Shown here: positions 5,318 to 5,662 of the stretch, piece by piece | Position numbering within the stretch: position 1 is the first letter of the stretch | Layout: the number at the start of each line of letters is the position of its first letter | Source: Actinomycetota bacterium | Lineage (GTDB): Bacteria; Actinomycetota; Actinomycetes; Actinomycetales; Cellulomonadaceae | Assembly: GCA_018898235.1 (NCBI GenBank) | Contig: JAHIJU010000160.1 | Coordinates: 1 to 5,662, forward strand | Direction: 5' to 3' | Length of the DNA stretch: 5,662 bases | Made by a program: the position numbers and the translations under genes | Notes under the pieces: model-generated | Seen by the model: the letters and a program-made list of their open reading frames with translations, nothing else | The model's database searches: none | What the model was told of the DNA's origin: nothing

Positions 5318-5662
5318 ATGACCCGCGCGCGCTACGACGACGACCTGCGCCTCGCGCACGTCATCGCCGACCAGGTCGACGCGATCACGATGGACCGCTT
5401 CCAGGCCCTCGACCTCAAGGTCGAGTCGAAACCCGACCTGTCGCCGGTGACCGACGCAGACCGGGCGGCCGAGGCCAAGGTCCGCGAGCAGCTGTCCCGG
5501 GCGCGACCGCGTGACGCCGTGCACGGCGAGGAGATGGCCGACACCGGCGCCGGTCCCCGTCGCTGGGTGATCGACACGCCCGGCGTGCGCTCGTTCGGGC
5601 TCGCGCACGTCGAACCCGATCACGTGCTCGCCGCGTTCTCGGACCTCGCCACCGAGGCCGAA
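5318..5662 (+). CDS. hisN: Histidinol-phosphatase HisN (IMPase type), N-terminal part joined to an rsgA fragment
   Basis: The ATG at 5318 is 7 bases after GAAGGG. Residues 1-86 are a normal N-terminus of the actinobacterial inositol-monophosphatase-type histidinol phosphatase, which removes phosphate from L-histidinol phosphate in histidine synthesis: YDDDLRLAHVIADQVD, then KPDLSPVTDADRAAE at 38-52, and the metal-binding GEE at 70-72 (HGEEMADTG). The next landmark should be WVIDPIDGT, with metal-ligand aspartates. Here WVID (83-86) is followed by TPGVRSFGLAHVEPDH..., which is exactly RsgA residues 261-289, still in frame to the window end (115 codons, no stop). As written the product lacks the second half of the catalytic motif and the rest of the fold and could not be active. 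An assembly or read chimera is more likely than a true fusion. A related IMPase-family enzyme is possible, but the N-terminus and the position after aroA-rsgA favour HisN. Confidence 0.8.
   Translation, partial: MTRARYDDDLRLAHVIADQVDAITMDRFQALDLKVESKPDLSPVTDADRAAEAKVREQLSRARPRDAVHGEEMADTGAGPRRWVIDTPGVRSFGLAHVEPDHVLAAFSDLATEAE
5564..5662 (+). repeat. 99-bp direct repeat, second copy at the right window edge (probable misassembly)
   Basis: This is an exact copy of 4960-5058, 604 bp downstream, with no mismatch over all 99 bases, running to the last base of the window. It replaces the expected continuation of hisN from Asp86. The true hisN sequence would share only TGGGTGATCGAC with rsgA, so the junction sits on a 12-base microhomology. 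99 is also a k-mer length commonly used by de Bruijn graph assemblers, whose contig ends can carry exactly one k-mer of overlap. Confidence 0.95.

Noticed and set aside
4960..5662. The 99-bp repeat as a mobile element, attachment site or real tandem gene duplication
   Set aside because: The repeated unit is only an internal coding piece of rsgA with no terminal inverted repeats or integrase nearby, identity is perfect, and the copy ends with the window. A chimeric join explains it more simply.

Overview
This 5.66-kb window is very GC-rich and reads as chromosomal DNA of an actinobacterium. The signs are a SigR/RsrA (SigH/RshA-type) thiol-stress module, the tiny actinobacterial ribosomal protein bL37, an AroA of the mycobacterial/streptomycete type (GLAGTVMRF, RGHETDR) followed by RsgA and HisN, frequent GTG starts and very short leaders. 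A member of or near Pseudonocardiales is possible, but the sequence alone does not settle the order or genus.

Left half (minus strand). A sigR-rsrA-bL37 cluster runs right to left. Its 5' end carries an excellent SigR/SigH-type autoregulatory promoter (GGGAAT...CGTT). sigR and rsrA overlap by one base (TGATG). The 24-codon bL37 gene follows 111 bp later, and a strong hairpin closes the cluster 8 bp past its stop codon. Beyond it lies pilT, the type IV pilus retraction ATPase, cut by the left window edge. Upstream of pilT is a sequence resembling a FliA/WhiG-family promoter, so pilT appears to be a separate, motility-type transcription unit.

Right half (plus strand). A small DoxX-family membrane protein gene diverges from sigR across 149 bp. 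It is followed by aroA (EPSP synthase, shikimate pathway), rsgA (ribosome small-subunit GTPase, overlapping aroA at GTGA) and the start of hisN (inositol-monophosphatase-type histidinol phosphatase). DoxX, aroA and rsgA are tightly packed. hisN has 85 bp of its own upstream DNA with a hairpin and a possible -10 element.

The most important irregularity is at the right edge. The last 99 bases (5564-5662) are an exact copy of an internal piece of rsgA (4960-5058). hisN is normal up to the WVID of its catalytic WVIDPxDGT motif and then switches, in frame, into RsgA sequence. The two genes share exactly 12 bases at the switch (TGGGTGATCGAC). The simplest explanation is a chimeric join or assembly-graph artefact at a contig end, not a real fusion; hisN residues after Asp86 should not be trusted. 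The most interesting biology is the predicted SigR-driven transcript starting at or next to an upstream ATG, which would make an N-terminally extended SigR isoform, and the placing of a ribosomal protein gene in the thiol-stress cluster. I saw no mobile element, CRISPR array, tRNA or rRNA.
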